From the NCBI GenBank assembly GCA_013399115.1, contig VXAA01001087.1, positions 1 through 64,000 on the forward strand: a stretch of 64,000 nt of DNA, given 5' to 3'. Below are positions 49,901-61,800 of the stretch, piece after piece (positions within the stretch are counted from its first letter, which is position 1; every line of letters begins with the position of its first letter). The notes under the pieces were generated by a model that was not told the origin of the DNA, did not search any database, and worked only from the letters and a program-made list of their open reading frames with translations. Source of the DNA: Anseranas semipalmata. Taxonomy: Eukaryota; Chordata; Aves; Anseriformes; Anseranatidae. A program made the translations under genes and the position numbers.

Positions 49901-51190
49901 CCAAAGCAGCTTCTGCAACCAGAGCACTTCTATCAAAGTACTTAGTGAAAGTTCAGCAATTAGATCAGTACTAAACTGATTTAATAGGGACCTTTTTTAT
50001 CGCACCCTTTTTAAATGCTGTTCTGACAGCTGATGATTCTTGCCTTCGGAAGCTGGCAGCACATCTTTAGGCTGCAAACTGAGATGAATCAAAGGGGAAT
50101 GAATCAGGTTACAGCCCATGCTGTTTCCTATTTGAGCCATGCTAGCAGCAAAGGACTATTTCCTGAAAGCATAGGTGAAGATTAGTCTAGCAGACTCTGT
50201 GTTAATGTTTCTGACTCAGTTACTCCAAGGGGAATAATTCATGATGGGGAATATGAGAAAGTATTCTGCAGTCCAGGGATCTCCACTGAAGCAGCAGTGT
50301 TAAGAAAATCATTCTAAGCAAATGCAAATTAAAGCAGATTGGCCCCAAGATGCAGAAGGGCTGAAAACTGTTCTCAACCCTCCTCTGTTCCCATCATGCA
50401 ATTAGCACAGGAAAATCCACACAACACTGAGACCCAGGGGGGTTATGCCCAGCACCCTAAAATGCAGTGGCCATGTTCCTACTCAAGTTCTCAGTACCCA
50501 TCTCCTAGTAGAAGGATCATCTACCGTAAATTATATTAAGCTATGTTTCCAGTTAGTTCATCCACAAGGGGCAGGGAGAGGACTCACTTCACACTATGAA
50601 AACCTTTTCACATTCACAGAGCGCCAAATCCAGACAGCTCCAGCCTGCACTGTTAGGGTGACCCACAGTGGAATAAGAGGTTAAGCTGACATCAAGTAAA
50701 GAGTGCCGGGCAGCTTGGTGGAAAATGAGAGCTCCCATCACCAGGACACCCTCGAGAGAACAATCCCTGCTATTCACTCCTGCTCCAGTTAGCAGGGCCT
50801 CCAGACTGAACACCTCCTTTCTAGCATCCTATTTGTCAGCAGGACTTTTGGACCCAAAACAGCTCACATCTGTTACATGACATCTGTGGAGCTGACACAG
50901 ATGGGAATCCTGCATAAGAATTCCTGGTGGGAAATGGGGAAACTCTTTCGGGGTACAATGTGGTGAGCCCAGGAAATTCTGCTCTGCTGCTTATTCTGGG
51001 CCAGAGGAACTACAGATAATACAACGAGCATCACCCGTCTTGCTCACTGAGTCTGAAACTTTGGGGGCCTAAAGAGCAAAATAGCCACAAGGCAAAATTC
51101 ACAAGCCAAACAAACTTCTCTTAATTTTCTTTCCACAGGTCCCTAAAGAAATCTGGAGATCTATGGCTGGATGCTTACCTCCATAAGTGA
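31730..51190 (+). CDS. FADS2: FADS2, acyl-CoA delta-6 fatty acid desaturase
   Basis: ER-membrane front-end desaturase. In the known family it is the first, rate-limiting step of long-chain PUFA synthesis, acting on 18:2n-6 and 18:3n-3 CoA. Exons: 31730-31936, 35388-35498, 36924-37121, 37796-37897, 38787-38912, 42374-42434, 42951-43027, 43259-43356, 45812-45908, 47508-47587, 49472-49597, 51139-51190. These total 1,335 nt, 444 residues, the same as human FADS2, with every intron GT-AG. Cytochrome b5 domain with HPGG His53 and probable second ligand His76; histidine boxes HDFGH 180-184, HFQHH 217-221, QIEHH 382-386; C-terminus DAYLHK. The start is the ATG opening [10 protein letters not shown], matching the family N-terminus. 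Odd residues: Cys63 in SHCAG (usually Tyr), Phe270 in IFPP (usually Gly), and a divergent exon 11. Transcribed away from FADS1. Orthology to FADS2 is clear; delta-6 activity is inferred. Confidence 0.96.
34111..34215 (+). repeat. MIR-like SINE relic in FADS2 intron 1
   Basis: Contains CCTTTGGCAAGTCAGTCCTT, a gap, then TTTTTAACCTCAGGTGGGCT and CTGAGGATAATACTAG, in the order of the MIR core region. MIR is an ancient amniote-wide element, so this may be an old, alignable landmark in the intron. Confidence 0.55.
34726..34793 (+). repeat. A run and (TTTG)n in FADS2 intron 1
   Basis: 15 A residues at 34726-34740 and a TTTG repeat at about 34766-34793. Confidence 0.9.
35388..35498 (+). CDS. FADS2: FADS2 exon 2
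   Basis: 111 nt, residues 70-106: [20 protein letters not shown], then [17 protein letters not shown]. His76 is the probable second heme ligand. Acceptor CTCCAG, donor GTGAGT. Confidence 0.95.
36924..37121 (+). CDS. FADS2: FADS2 exon 3, first membrane segments
   Basis: 198 nt, residues 107-172, from [20 protein letters not shown] to ACILATSQ. Hydrophobic stretches around [20 protein letters not shown] and [10 protein letters not shown] form the first membrane hairpin. Acceptor TTGCAG, donor GTAAGA. Confidence 0.96.
37390..37635 (+). mobile_element. CR1 3' end in FADS2 intron 3
   Basis: Same sense as FADS2. Contains GGTTCAGGCTGGATATTAGG, GGCACTGGAATAGGCTCCCC, GGACTCGATGATCC and GGATATTCTATGATTCTATG. 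5'-truncated copy of the same CR1 3' UTR type as the one at 13.1 kb. Confidence 0.9.
37796..37897 (+). CDS. FADS2: FADS2 exon 4, first histidine box
   Basis: 102 nt, residues 173-206: [18 protein letters not shown] to FVIGHLK. Box 1 HDFGH at 180-184. Acceptor TCCCAG, donor GTAAAG. Confidence 0.96.
38787..38912 (+). CDS. FADS2: FADS2 exon 5, second histidine box
   Basis: 126 nt, residues 207-248: [20 protein letters not shown] onward, ending [10 protein letters not shown]. Box 2 HFQHH at 217-221. NMLHVFVLG is the FADS2 form of this block. Acceptor GCCCAG, donor GTAAGG. Confidence 0.97.
38913..42373 (+). other. FADS2 intron 5
   Basis: 3.46 kb, the longest FADS2 intron by a few bases. No recognisable repeat or gene beyond a short (CAA)n near 39870-39894 and a short (AC)n near 40818-40829. 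Confidence 0.7.
42374..42434 (+). CDS. FADS2: FADS2 exon 6
   Basis: 61 nt encoding [20 protein letters not shown] (residues 249-268) plus the first base of Ile269. Acceptor CTACAG, donor GTGAGT. It follows the longest FADS2 intron, about 3.5 kb. Confidence 0.96.
42951..43027 (+). CDS. FADS2: FADS2 exon 7
   Basis: 77 nt, residues 269-294: [20 protein letters not shown] then KRRFWA. The family normally reads IGPP here; Phe270 replaces Gly. FQIQ at 279-282 lies in the membrane region known from fish desaturases to affect regioselectivity. Acceptor TTTGCAG, donor GTGAGT. Confidence 0.95.
43259..43356 (+). CDS. FADS2: FADS2 exon 8
   Basis: 98 nt, residues 295-327 (last codon split): [20 protein letters not shown] then [13 protein letters not shown]. 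Membrane region. Acceptor CCCTAG, donor GTAGGA. Confidence 0.96.
44840..44862 (+). repeat. A9-G14 homopolymer junction in FADS2 intron 8
   Basis: Nine A (44840-44848) followed by fourteen G (44849-44862). The G run could be a sequencing error hot spot. Confidence 0.9.
45448..45478 (+). repeat. (TTTG)n in FADS2 intron 8
   Basis: Tetranucleotide TTTG repeat of about seven units with imperfect ends. Confidence 0.9.
45812..45908 (+). CDS. FADS2: FADS2 exon 9
   Basis: 97 nt, completing Arg327 and encoding [20 protein letters not shown] and [12 protein letters not shown] (328-359). Acceptor TCTGAAG, donor GTAACT. Confidence 0.96.
47508..47587 (+). CDS. FADS2: FADS2 exon 10, third histidine box (start)
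   Basis: 80 nt, residues 360-385 plus two bases of His386: [26 protein letters not shown]. Box 3 QIEHH spans 382-386. Thr376 stands where Ser is usual (DWFSGH). Acceptor TTCACAG, donor GTGAGT. Confidence 0.96.
47688..48550 (-). mobile_element. CR1 LINE, about 0.86 kb, in FADS2 intron 10
   Basis: Minus strand, antisense to FADS2. The 138-codon frame 48346-47930 contains [20 protein letters not shown] and [18 protein letters not shown] and [20 protein letters not shown], the C-terminus of CR1 ORF2. It is followed by the 3' UTR ending in the complement of AGAATCATAGAATCATGG. 5'-truncated; the reverse transcriptase core is absent. This frame is one of the best preserved CR1 pieces in the window. 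Confidence 0.93.
49472..49597 (+). CDS. FADS2: FADS2 exon 11
   Basis: 126 nt, completing His386 and encoding [41 protein letters not shown]. It has more substitutions than the same exon of FADS1 in this window (KVKP for KVAP, KYGVQY for KHGIEY, KSLGKA for KPLLTA). Acceptor ATTCAAG, donor GTAAGG. Confidence 0.95.
51139..51190 (+). CDS. FADS2: FADS2 exon 12, C-terminus and stop
   Basis: 52 nt completing Gly428 and encoding [16 protein letters not shown] and TGA (51188-51190). Too short for a free-standing frame; identified by the family C-terminus and acceptor TTCCACAG with matching phase. Confidence 0.95.
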
Positions 51191-52820
51191 ACATGAACCT
51201 TATTGAGGGGAGGGGACNCTTTTACCGTCAGATTTCAGTCTATATCTATCTGCACAGTTTGAGTGGAGTTTCCTGTCTTGTGAACTGTTACTGGTATGAG
51301 CTCAGGCAACCTCTCAAATCCAGACAGATTTAAAATGTGCTTGGCATAGTCTTCAGAGGATGAGACCCAATGCCTGTATTGCACAAAATGGAAGACTGGG
51401 AGAGAACAGAGAAGAGTATTTAAAAAGGGGGCATTTAATATCTGCCCTCCACCTTCTTTTCGCTAATGATTCATTCTAGCTCTACCTAAAACACACAAGC
51501 CCCTGATTCACAGACATATATGACTTGTTAGGCTTCAGCAAATGTTCACAATCCAAGGACACCCATGTCAGCTTCTGCCTTTTTTGTCCATGTTTGTGCA
51601 AAACAGGAGCTCAGAAGAGAGTTTCATTTTGTTATTATGGAAAAATAACACAGTCTGTGATCACTGTCACAACAGGGAGCTCAGGTGGGCTGTGATCTCT
51701 GTCAGCTTTGCCTGCAGGAATCACACTCCATGGGAACCAGCAGCTGCTGTATGGTGTGGCTTTCAGTCCTGCCCAGAGTCTCGCTGTGCCTTTGTTGGTT
51801 TCTCTGTTTTCTCTCCCTCCTTTCTTTCTTTAATCATAGCATCACTTTAGTAAAATCTGTGATATTGACCCTAAACCATTAATGTCTCAGCACCTTTTGG
51901 ACAGGGTTCTTAATACAGGACTGTGTCTGTGTTTTTATGGCTAGCCCCTATTTCCAAGTGTCCACGGAAGATCTCTGGGATTACACAGCAAAATATCTCC
52001 TTTTTGTAGAGCGTCTATTTTCTTTCTTTAATGAGCAACAGGTCTGACACAACATTATTATTGTCAGTAACTTATTCAAAAAAAAAAAAAAAAACAGAAA
52101 TAAGACACATAAGCAAAACTTACTAATTGTCCATCAATGCTCCAGTGAAACCACAAATGGTCTTTTCACCTGAGAGAGCAGTTAGGTAGTGTGCTTCAGC
52201 AACATCCAATTCTGCCTCTTTGCACATGCCTGGCGTGTACCAAGACTGTTTTTGCTTGTCAGAGACCAGGACTGTGTACCCTTGTCCTGAGACCAACAAG
52301 CAAAGAAAATGGATTCTTTCTGGAGAAGAAGGAGCTGTCTAACCATTCGACCTGCCCCCAAGCCCTTTGGGAAGGTGGCTGAAAGCAGAAATGACCAGGC
52401 AGTGCTGGTGATGTGAAACCTTCTGTAGAAACATCTTACAATTTGTCTAAACCTCTATTTTCTGTTCAACGCCAAAACACCAAAATCCATTAATAACTTA
52501 ACCAGAGCTATGGTTGAACAGCTCCTAGCTGCTTCACGAACAGGCAACCTGATCCAAAGCCCACTCCAGATAAATATAGGGCTTTCGATTCAGTTGTAAC
52601 ACAATAGAAGAGATATTCTCTAGTTAATGATAAAGGGTTTCAAAAGCAGTGTCCTGTTGCAGCAGCTTGTCTCAGCTCAAAATACATTTCCTAGTACAAT
52701 AGGGATACTCTAGTTATTAGGCAATGACCTTTCATGTAGCATAATTTTGCTCAACCCTGAAACTGGATCCTGACTATCAAGTCCTTCAGTGTTAATAAAG
52801 TCCCACAAAATCAGCAAGGT
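51191..52820 (+). other. Probable FADS2 3' UTR
   Basis: Sequence after the FADS2 stop up to the first clear AATAAA (52794-52799), about 1.6 kb. Contains an ambiguous base at 51218 and an A run at 52080-52094. I see no other gene in it. The UTR end is inferred only from the hexamer. Confidence 0.4.
52794..52799 (+). terminator. Candidate FADS2 polyadenylation signal
   Basis: AATAAA on the plus strand, about 1.6 kb after the stop codon. A transcript end has not been seen, so this is a candidate. Confidence 0.4.
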
Positions 52821-55800
52821 TCTGCAAGCACAGAGACAACTCCAGGACTGTGGCCAGACACTTCCAAAAATATATTGTCACCTCCCACTTTGCAGAATAA
52901 GATGAGATTCCTATGCTTACAGACAGGAAATTCATAGGTAGGACTGCAACTTAACCTAGCTACTAATACTTAAGGTTTGTAAAGGGCTTATTTTCGCATT
53001 CTTGCTCACCCCTTACTTGAATATCACTATGAATAGTTAGGATGAAAACTTACTGTCTTTAGGGTGTCTAAAGCTTGAATCGAATTTGAGTAATTTTTAT
53101 TGTTGATTTCTAATAGCATAAACAGTAACGTCCTTCTGGACACTGTAACTTCTCAGACAGTTAGTAAGGGGCTAGTTCGAATTGCACCTAACTTTGTTAA
53201 GACTGCTTTAATATGACCATCTGTTTCTGACTCCTTGAATGTATCTCATTGTCTCTGCTCCAGCAGGGAGAACCACAAATACAGTAGCACCAGCAGTGCA
53301 ATCTTTTAAATACTCGGCTTATTTTTCTGACAGCTTATATTTTTTTGCTCATTCTGTTCTTGTTTCCAAAGCAAATTTTTTCTGAATACAGATGCCTCTT
53401 CCTGCTTAGCTCTGTCCTTTTTTGTCTCTCCTACCTTTCTTCTTGGGAAACTGTTTGCTCTTTAACACCTAGAGAAACTGCAGGAAAATTGTACCTCTGC
53501 CTAGTTAAATAGTGTTGCTTTAGTAGCTTGGCTTCCTGCTTGCCACTGACCTGTCTACTGGAAGGACTGTTTTTCTACTAAAAATCCGAAGTACTTCCAA
53601 TCCAACAGCCTGGCCTAAAAGTGCCCGGGAGACAGCAGCTACAGCTGATGGTGGCTGAAAGACCTTGAAAAGTTTTAGGAGAACAACCATATTGCAACAG
53701 ACTACAGAAGGAAAGACCAGCTCTTAGGCAAATGGGCATTTTTTTTTCCCAAGATCTTAACACAAGATACCAAACAGAAGAAAGGAGGGGACAGGAGATA
53801 TCTTGATATTAGCTCTTCTCCCAGCTACTTGCTTCTTTCAGACCCTCAAAAATTCCCTTTTCATAAAAATTGTTCAGTTGCTCAAATCCAGACATCAAAA
53901 AAAAAAAAAAAAAGTGTAATCTTATAGTCAGAAGTGATTTCCAAGTGTCAGGCACTGTTCTTGCTATTGCAAGATAAACAGGTCTGTCCTGCAAAGGTCA
54001 CCAACCCTTTGTGGCTAGCAGTGTTGGTTTTTTATTCATTGTGCTTATATGTTTAGAAAGTTTGTCTTGTGAAAACATAAGAAGCTGGTTACTTTTTCAA
54101 GCAAAGCCTCTCTGTCAGCCTTACTCATGTAGTTTCTTCCCCTCCCTCCAAAAAAAAATCCCAGCCCACTATCATGCAATTCAAACTGTTTCATATGTAC
54201 CTTAATGTATGAGTTCTCCATCCATTAACTGGATCAAACAGACCCCTGACAAAGAACCCTGGAAATCTGGAGTAATCTGCCAGCTAACATAACACCAAAG
54301 AGAAATCTGATTTACAGGAGATGTTCCAGAAGTTTCAGTAAAACTGCAAACTTAGGCCACAGATGGATGTAAAGTTCATATGACCTTGCTTGGCTTTGTC
54401 CCCAGGGCAAAATGCAGCAATCCTGGATGAGCTTCCCTTTGCAGGTTCCAATTAGCCATCAAAATTACATAAACACTGAAATTTAAGCACAGTTTTGCTC
54501 CTGCTTGCTAAGGACCAAAACTAACTAGTTTCTCTGAAAAAGAATGAGGTGAAATCTCATACCCTTTCTCTCTTGATAAAGATAGTTCACTTGTACTGTA
54601 ATGAGACAGAAACACACAAAAATCTCTAAACATGTCAGGAGCCTGCCAGGGCTTGCAGATAAATGCATCTGAGCCACATCATTGGCTACATGAGCACTTG
54701 GCAGTGTACAGAAGCTGTGAGTCAGAAACACAGTTTGTTTCAGGACAGATAATGAAACAATAGGCGGGAAAGGACTGGCTTTGCTTCTCTTCAGTCACTT
54801 GTTAGCAGGGACTGGCATAGAAGTTGGAGGACCAACACATACAGAGACACTTGGAAGAGAAAGGTATTCACTGAAGCAAGTGCAGGGAAGGCAAAAGAAG
54901 CCTTCCCTGAGAAGGGAGATGAAAAAAGAGAGAGATGGACGTGTTTTGGAAGGAGTAGCATAGAGTTGGGAGAAACGTATGAAGGGAGCAGGCTCAGTAG
55001 TGGTGCATGACAGAGTGGGAGAAAAAAACACCAAGGAAGTGGACAGAGAAGAAAAGGCAACTTGAAAACAGGTGCCCCATATTCTCCCATTAATTGCTAG
55101 TATCTGACTAGACAACAGCCTAGGCTAGAGACACTGGTTTTGCACAGACGCACAACTATGTTGTGGACAGAGCACAGGCTCAAAGAAAACTGTGGAGGCT
55201 GGTTGCAGCAGAGGCACTCAGCATCACTAGACATCTCATAGTGAACTGGATCTTGCACTGAGCTTGTCCTCCCCCAGCTATAAAATCAGACGGTACAAGG
55301 GTAACACACTGTGCCTTTAGTGGAATGTTTCAGTCCCCCAGAAAGCAGGTGCTTCTCCTGCATCCTAGCTAAGCTTGGTTAAAGCTGTGGCCTAGATCTT
55401 CAGCAAACAAAAATTAACTTCACTGAAGGCCATGGGTCAATGCCAGCTTTGTGGACTAACAAGAAATCTAGCCCCATGTTTTCATGAAGAGGCGCAAAGG
55501 GAATGAGGGCACTCACACTGAGATTTTCCTTTAAACCTGGATTTGAGGAGTCTAAGATCTCAGCTCTTCACTGAAATAAAGGTTGGGAGGCTCGGAGTAC
55601 CAGCAGAGCCTCACTAGGACATAGCTTCAGGCACCACCTCCTTGCTACAGGGGAGAGTAGAGGATGCATTCTCTTCTCTGGTCACACTGACTGAATTTTA
55701 GCGTGTCATTAGGGCAAAGACATCCTGTACTTTCTGTCAGAAGTGGCAATGTTCCAGCCGTGGTCTCTTCTGGTAGATGCTTTCCTAAGAAAGCCTTCCT

Positions 55801-58800
55801 AACTGAGTCCTAACATTTCAAATGTTCTTTAGGAGTTGTTAAAAAATCAAAAACACATTCCTTATAGGACAACTCCTGATTATTTCATTCTTCAAAAATA
55901 TATTTCAGTAACTCAGAATGAACTGTGTTTTTTTCTGGTGTATTCTATTTCTCATTAAAATCATAACTAGTTGTTGACCATAAAAATGTTCTATATGCTT
56001 TTTTCAGTCACATCCAGAGTCACTGCAGTGCTATCGTGGAAAGCCCCTTTTTCACTGCACAGGGTGAAATTAGTGAAATGACTTTTATAGCATTGACAAT
56101 AGACAGATTTCTCTGCTACCCTTCAAAAAAACCAGGAACAATGCCAATGTTTTCCCTTGTCATGGGAACAATCACCAAAGAAAATGAGTTTTTCCATGTA
56201 AAAAGATTTGCCTAAACATTCAAGCACAGTCTCCACACAGTTCTGAGAGGCAAATGAGAACAAAATTGATATGAAAACTTCTGTAGAGCTTTTTACAATG
56301 TGTCTGAAAATCAGTTTTTTTTCTGCCCATTAATGGCTCATCCAGAGTGTAGTAAGCAGCTCGCAGTGGCTTTTCTAACTGGCAGCTTGATTGAATGTAG
56401 TCAGTGGGCTTTAGGCTGACAACACCAGTGGGCTTCAGGTCAGCCCAGAGACCTCAGCGCAGTCACATTTAATGGAATTGTGAGCCTGTCCTTGCAAATA
56501 AACATACCTTGAACTGCATCACCAGCTGCAGAAGCACACAACAATGGACAGAGGTTATGAGTAGGAATCACATAGGTTGACCTAGATCAGATGACAAAAT
56601 AGTAAGTCAGGGAAGGACAGGCTGTGGTTATCTGTTACATTAAACCAATACCACACTTTTCCAGAGTACACATTAATTGCTTCATAGGTAAACTCATTCT
56701 GCACAGAAAGCACTCTATGAGAAGTCATAGAACTCAAAACAGAAAATGACCCTACCTTTCACCATTATTAGGACTTTTATTTGATCCTAGGTTAAACACA
56801 TTCCCCTAATACAAACAGAAGAGGCTCTTACACAAAAAATAAACTGTTGCAAATTGATATATCTCCTGGCTTTCCTCCCTGGTACAACTGTTCCCAGAAC
56901 CTCTGAGCATCCCAACACAGCATAGTTTGAAGGGGAACAAGGACCCAGTAGTTCTGAGTTCATATAGTGGATTAAGATGCTTACACTCAAGCCACATATG
57001 CCAGCCATACTAAAACACTTCCTGATTTTACACAGTGCTTGTGTAAAACAAAGTGCTGGGAATCTGCAAGCATTAGCTGAAACGTGGCAAGCTTACACTT
57101 TTCTAGATTTTAGCTTCCACAGTCTTAGGGTCTGCTTATCCAAAGGTCAGCTCATATGTGGTGACTAACTAAACTTTCCACAGGTTAGTTGAAATTAAGC
57201 CTTTTCAATTTCTTCCCTCCCTTGAAATGCACATGCATGGTAAGGAATCTAAGGTGTGAAATCAATGTAAAACATGCCCAAAACTCTTATATTAAATACC
57301 CATATTCCAGGCATCCAGATCCTCAGTTCCAATTCTACTTTAAGCTGCTTAGTGGCCTAACAATAGAGAGGTTTATGATTGGCAAGATCTAAAAAGCCTT
57401 CATCCATTAGCAATATCGCTTTTTTTTTTTTTTTACTTATTCTGCAAAGGCCCGATTCCAGATGTCTCAGGAAGTCATGTACAATTCACAGTGTACTTAG
57501 TATGTGGCATCAACTGTTAAGAAACATGTTAATGGTGCTCATACATACATTTTTACCCAGATAGTGCAATAAGATGCCTTGTCACATAGCTCCCTCCTTG
57601 CAACAGATTTTCAAATTCTGTTCAGAAACATTAATGACAAGTTCAGTCTCTGAAGAAGTATTTGTGATGGTGTTATATCATATTATCATGAATTTCATGT
57701 TTTATTGGCCATCTCGACAAATTCATCACAAATCCTCAAATATAATACAGAAACGTTTCCATACTGCATCTTATTTATACTGTCCCTCTCTCCTGGCTGT
57801 CTTGCAGTTTCTACATAATAGCGTATTGGTAAAGTTGCTAGCTTCTTGTAAGGCATTCCATTCACATTTCCAGAAGGAGAATCATCATCTGTTTGAAAAT
57901 TGTGTTATAAAAAATATTAAGGGAAGAATTCCAGAATTCAAAAGCAAACTGGGAAGTTAATCATTCCCCCATGGTAAGACTAACACTGTCATATGACAGA
58001 GCTATTTAGCACAAAATTATTTTCCTTTACATAGCATGGCGGTGGTAAGAAACTCTATACAATAATTGCACCATCCTAGAAATTTCTCATACTAAGGCCT
58101 GAATCAAGATGTTATTTCTCTTCTTCAGGAAAACATTAAATTCCTCTGTGATTCTGAGACACATCAGTTGTTTAGCAATCTGAAGTCATTTTCTACTGAA
58201 AGCACATGTTTTCAGAAGCACTGTAATTCCCAGCCACCACAGGAATCCAGATAAATCACTCCAGCTCCTCAGAGAAGGGAACATTGAACTCTTTCTGTTA
58301 AGAAACGGTGTTAGAAATATTAGTGTTGAACAGCAAAGTTAACCACTGAAAATGGTAGCAAAGACAATAAGCCTGTTAGCAAGCCTAACTTGAAAGAAAC
58401 AACTACCAAAATGCATTCCAGCAAAAACAAACCATGAACACCCTGCTGTGACCAGCAAGATGAAATGCTGAAAAATCCTCATATCTGGGATCCTGTTCAA
58501 AGATATGAAGGCCAACTCACGATGTGCAAGGAAAGCTAAGCTTGTTTCTTGAAATATCTTGGTGCAAGTTTAGTGATTATGGGTCTGATAAATTAGCTTT
58601 TATGGTAACAACTGCTGTGTACATAGCAATATAAAGTTGAACCATAAAATTAACATTATCCAACATTTACCTTCAGTCAATGTTTTTTCTGGACTCATTG
58701 AGATAATGGACTGCCTGTCAATCAGGCATTAGATTCAAAGCCTTCTCTAGTCACCAAACAAGTCTGAAATTACAGCTTTGCTCTGTATCAAAATACCTGT

Positions 58801-61800
58801 CCTAGCACCCCAGAGAGACAAACTGTCCATCAGCCTGCTACAGAATTAGACAGAATGTGTGTCCTGTTCCAGATGTCCAGCAAGAAGCTGAAACCCTGAG
58901 AAGAAGGAAAAAAAAATAGAGCCCAAAGCCCAGTTTTGCTGGAGAAATTTTTGCACAAGCTCACAATAACTTGTATTGCATTTGTTCATCAGAATTAGCC
59001 AGTCAGTTTAAAGGAGTTTTATTCCTGCCTGGGGTTAATTGTGAGATACCAAGAGATAAGGGCATCCAGTACTCAAGACTTTAATGTGAATGACAGTGTC
59101 TTGCTCCAGTCAAATCCAAAGTCAGCAATCTGTTTTATAAATAAAGGTGCCATCTAACACCTGTGGAGGTTGCTTGGTTGCAAATATGAGGAAGCTCCAC
59201 TGACATGAACGATAACTTTTTGCCTTAAAGACTGCAATTTTGTAGCAAAGCTCTCCCACCCATTGCTAACGACTGATGTCTGAATGTCACATACAGGCTA
59301 CTCAGGTCAAGCCAAAAAAGACAAGGAAGGCTCAGCAGAAATTCAAGACTCTCAGGAAATGAGTGGGAAAAAGGCAAATGAAAAGGATGCTTAGACAGAA
59401 GCATAACCCTTGCCGGAAGCATTGTCCTTAGCACAGACAACCATGTACCTTATCGGCCAGGTGCTGTATTTATATGACAATGAGAAGATTAATCACAGTA
59501 ATTGCTTGCGATTGCACATGTCCTAGTTGAAATGGGTGTAGCTGTTTTGCTTGTCTGATTCATTTAATTAACATTAGTTATCTTGTGCTCAGATCTGCAT
59601 TCCTCTGTGGCACTGAGCAGTGACCCATCTTATATAAAACATAGGAACTGTACTGGACTGTCTCTTCTGTGATTTTGTCTTACTATCATAGTGACAAGCA
59701 CAAAGCCAGAGCCTCTGTGCATGGGTCTAGATACAAAGAATGCTTTCCATCTTTTTTGGTCTGGCCCAAACCAACCTACTTCACTGGGAATTTTCATGGG
59801 TTTCATGGGAGCTCTTGTTTGTGCCATTTTACTGCCCTCTCAGCCTAAGTCCATATTGTAGTTTACAAAATCATTTTAGTCCTCTTCTGTGCCAAGCAAT
59901 GTCCCAGATCAGGAAAACATACCACCTCTGGTGAAGAGGTTTGTGATTTTGGAAGTCAATGCCATGGTGATGTAAAAGTGTCAGCTGAGACCAGAAGAAC
60001 ATGCTTAGCAGAGTAATTAGACTGATGATGTAACCATTAGAATAGTCCAGAAAAACTATACTAATAAATAAATATATAAATCATTGCTTGCCTGATGAAG
60101 TCTGAAAATTTGGTTTCTGAATCTGTGGAAGACACTGTTGGTTTCTCAACAGGGAGCTGTGCAGAATGGCCAGTTCCTCCTTCCACCTGGTCCTATAAGT
60201 AACTCCAGATCAATCACTCTGACTTGAAATTATAGCCCTTTGCAAGTCAACAGACCTTTGGGCCATACTCATGACCCCAAGTGGACATCAGCAGCAAAGC
60301 CTACCTAGTCTTCAGCATCACTCCAGGGGGGAAAAAAGTGTAAACATAATTGAAGGTGCGTCCAATACTGATTCCAATCACTTGCTCATTCTTGTATCCT
60401 GATCATGCCTAGGCTCACAGAATACTAACAAAAATAAACATCTACGCAGGTAAACGTATGTGACTCAAATGCAACGCAACATCACTAGAGGGCAAAACAT
60501 CATCAGGATGACTTTAAAACAATAGTGTTCGTTTTGCATCACAGCATTCCATCATGATCCCTTTCATATCCCTGCAAAAAGCAATTTGCATGAAAACAAA
60601 ATGCCTGGGCTTGAATGCTGCAGCATAAAATTCTGTCTTTGACCTTGGACAAGTCACCTGCAATTCTGATGCAGAAAGAGCAAAGGTGTCTTTCAGCTGG
60701 AACTGACATACACGTCCATTGGCATGAGGCATCTTAAATTGACTCTTAGCTGATTAACAAAGCAGAATTAGAACAATTAGCCAGAGCAATTAAGGACAAA
60801 GAGCTGTCATTGTACTACTACCATTCCTATGTCTGCCAGAGAAAAACCTGCAGGCACAGAACTCAAGCATAAATAGGAAACATTAACAAAGTCTCTGATA
60901 CTGTATACTGAGTTAAAAAGCTCCTGAAGTTCTATGTGCCCACAGGAATATCACTTAAAGCTCTCTAAGTAGCACATGAATGAGTGCTAAAGCTTTTCTC
61001 TGCAAAGCTTTCTAGGGACCACCTCCCACTTCTCTTTCAGCTTTCCTTTCACATCTCTCCTCTCTGAGCTCCCTTTAGTGAGCTGTTATGGGGCTTACTA
61101 CTACTCCACAAATAGCTATGAACAACTTTTCTGTCTTTGAAGTTACTTGTAAGTAACCAGACATGTACCAACAACTCAACTTTACCTGTTCAGCTAACCC
61201 AGTCCGATACCTCCTTCTACATGGGGAATCATTTCAAGTTCTACCTGGCTAAAAGGAAGATAAGAATTAACTTCTCCTTCCCAAACTTTCCCTGCTACCT
61301 CTCTGTTCCACTGCGCTAGTTAGCGCTATCCAATCTCATTAGCCAAGGCATCACTGTCAACTCAGATTTGCCCTTCTTGTCCTCACATCCAGCCCACAAG
61401 TAGATGTAGTCTTATTTTCTCTTCGTTCTCTTTCCCTTCTAATTCATCCCCAGATGAGCCCTTGCATTTCTCTCTTCTTCAGGTTGTGCATTGCACACCT
61501 CACCTGACCAATGAAATCATACCAAGCTTCTATGAGCCCTACTACCATGTCCCATCACACCACCAATCTAGCACAAGTTCCCCCCCTGCAAGGGTACATG
61601 CCATTCAGTCTTGCTTCTTCTCTCTGATTTGGTCTCTGTCCCTGTTCCCTCTCCTGCCTGTCTGCTGACACTGCCCATTAAATGCCCTCTTTAAAGCTTT
61701 CCCTATTCTTCACGTCAGTGCCTTCTGCCACACCGTCTTTGTGTCCATGTCCCCTGTGATCAATGGAGGGACCCACGGAATACACTATTACTTGATAAGT

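Noticed and set aside
57574..57960. 128-codon plus-strand frame at 57.6 kb
   Set aside because: No recognisable domain, AT-rich composition and no supporting splice or family signal; best seen as chance.
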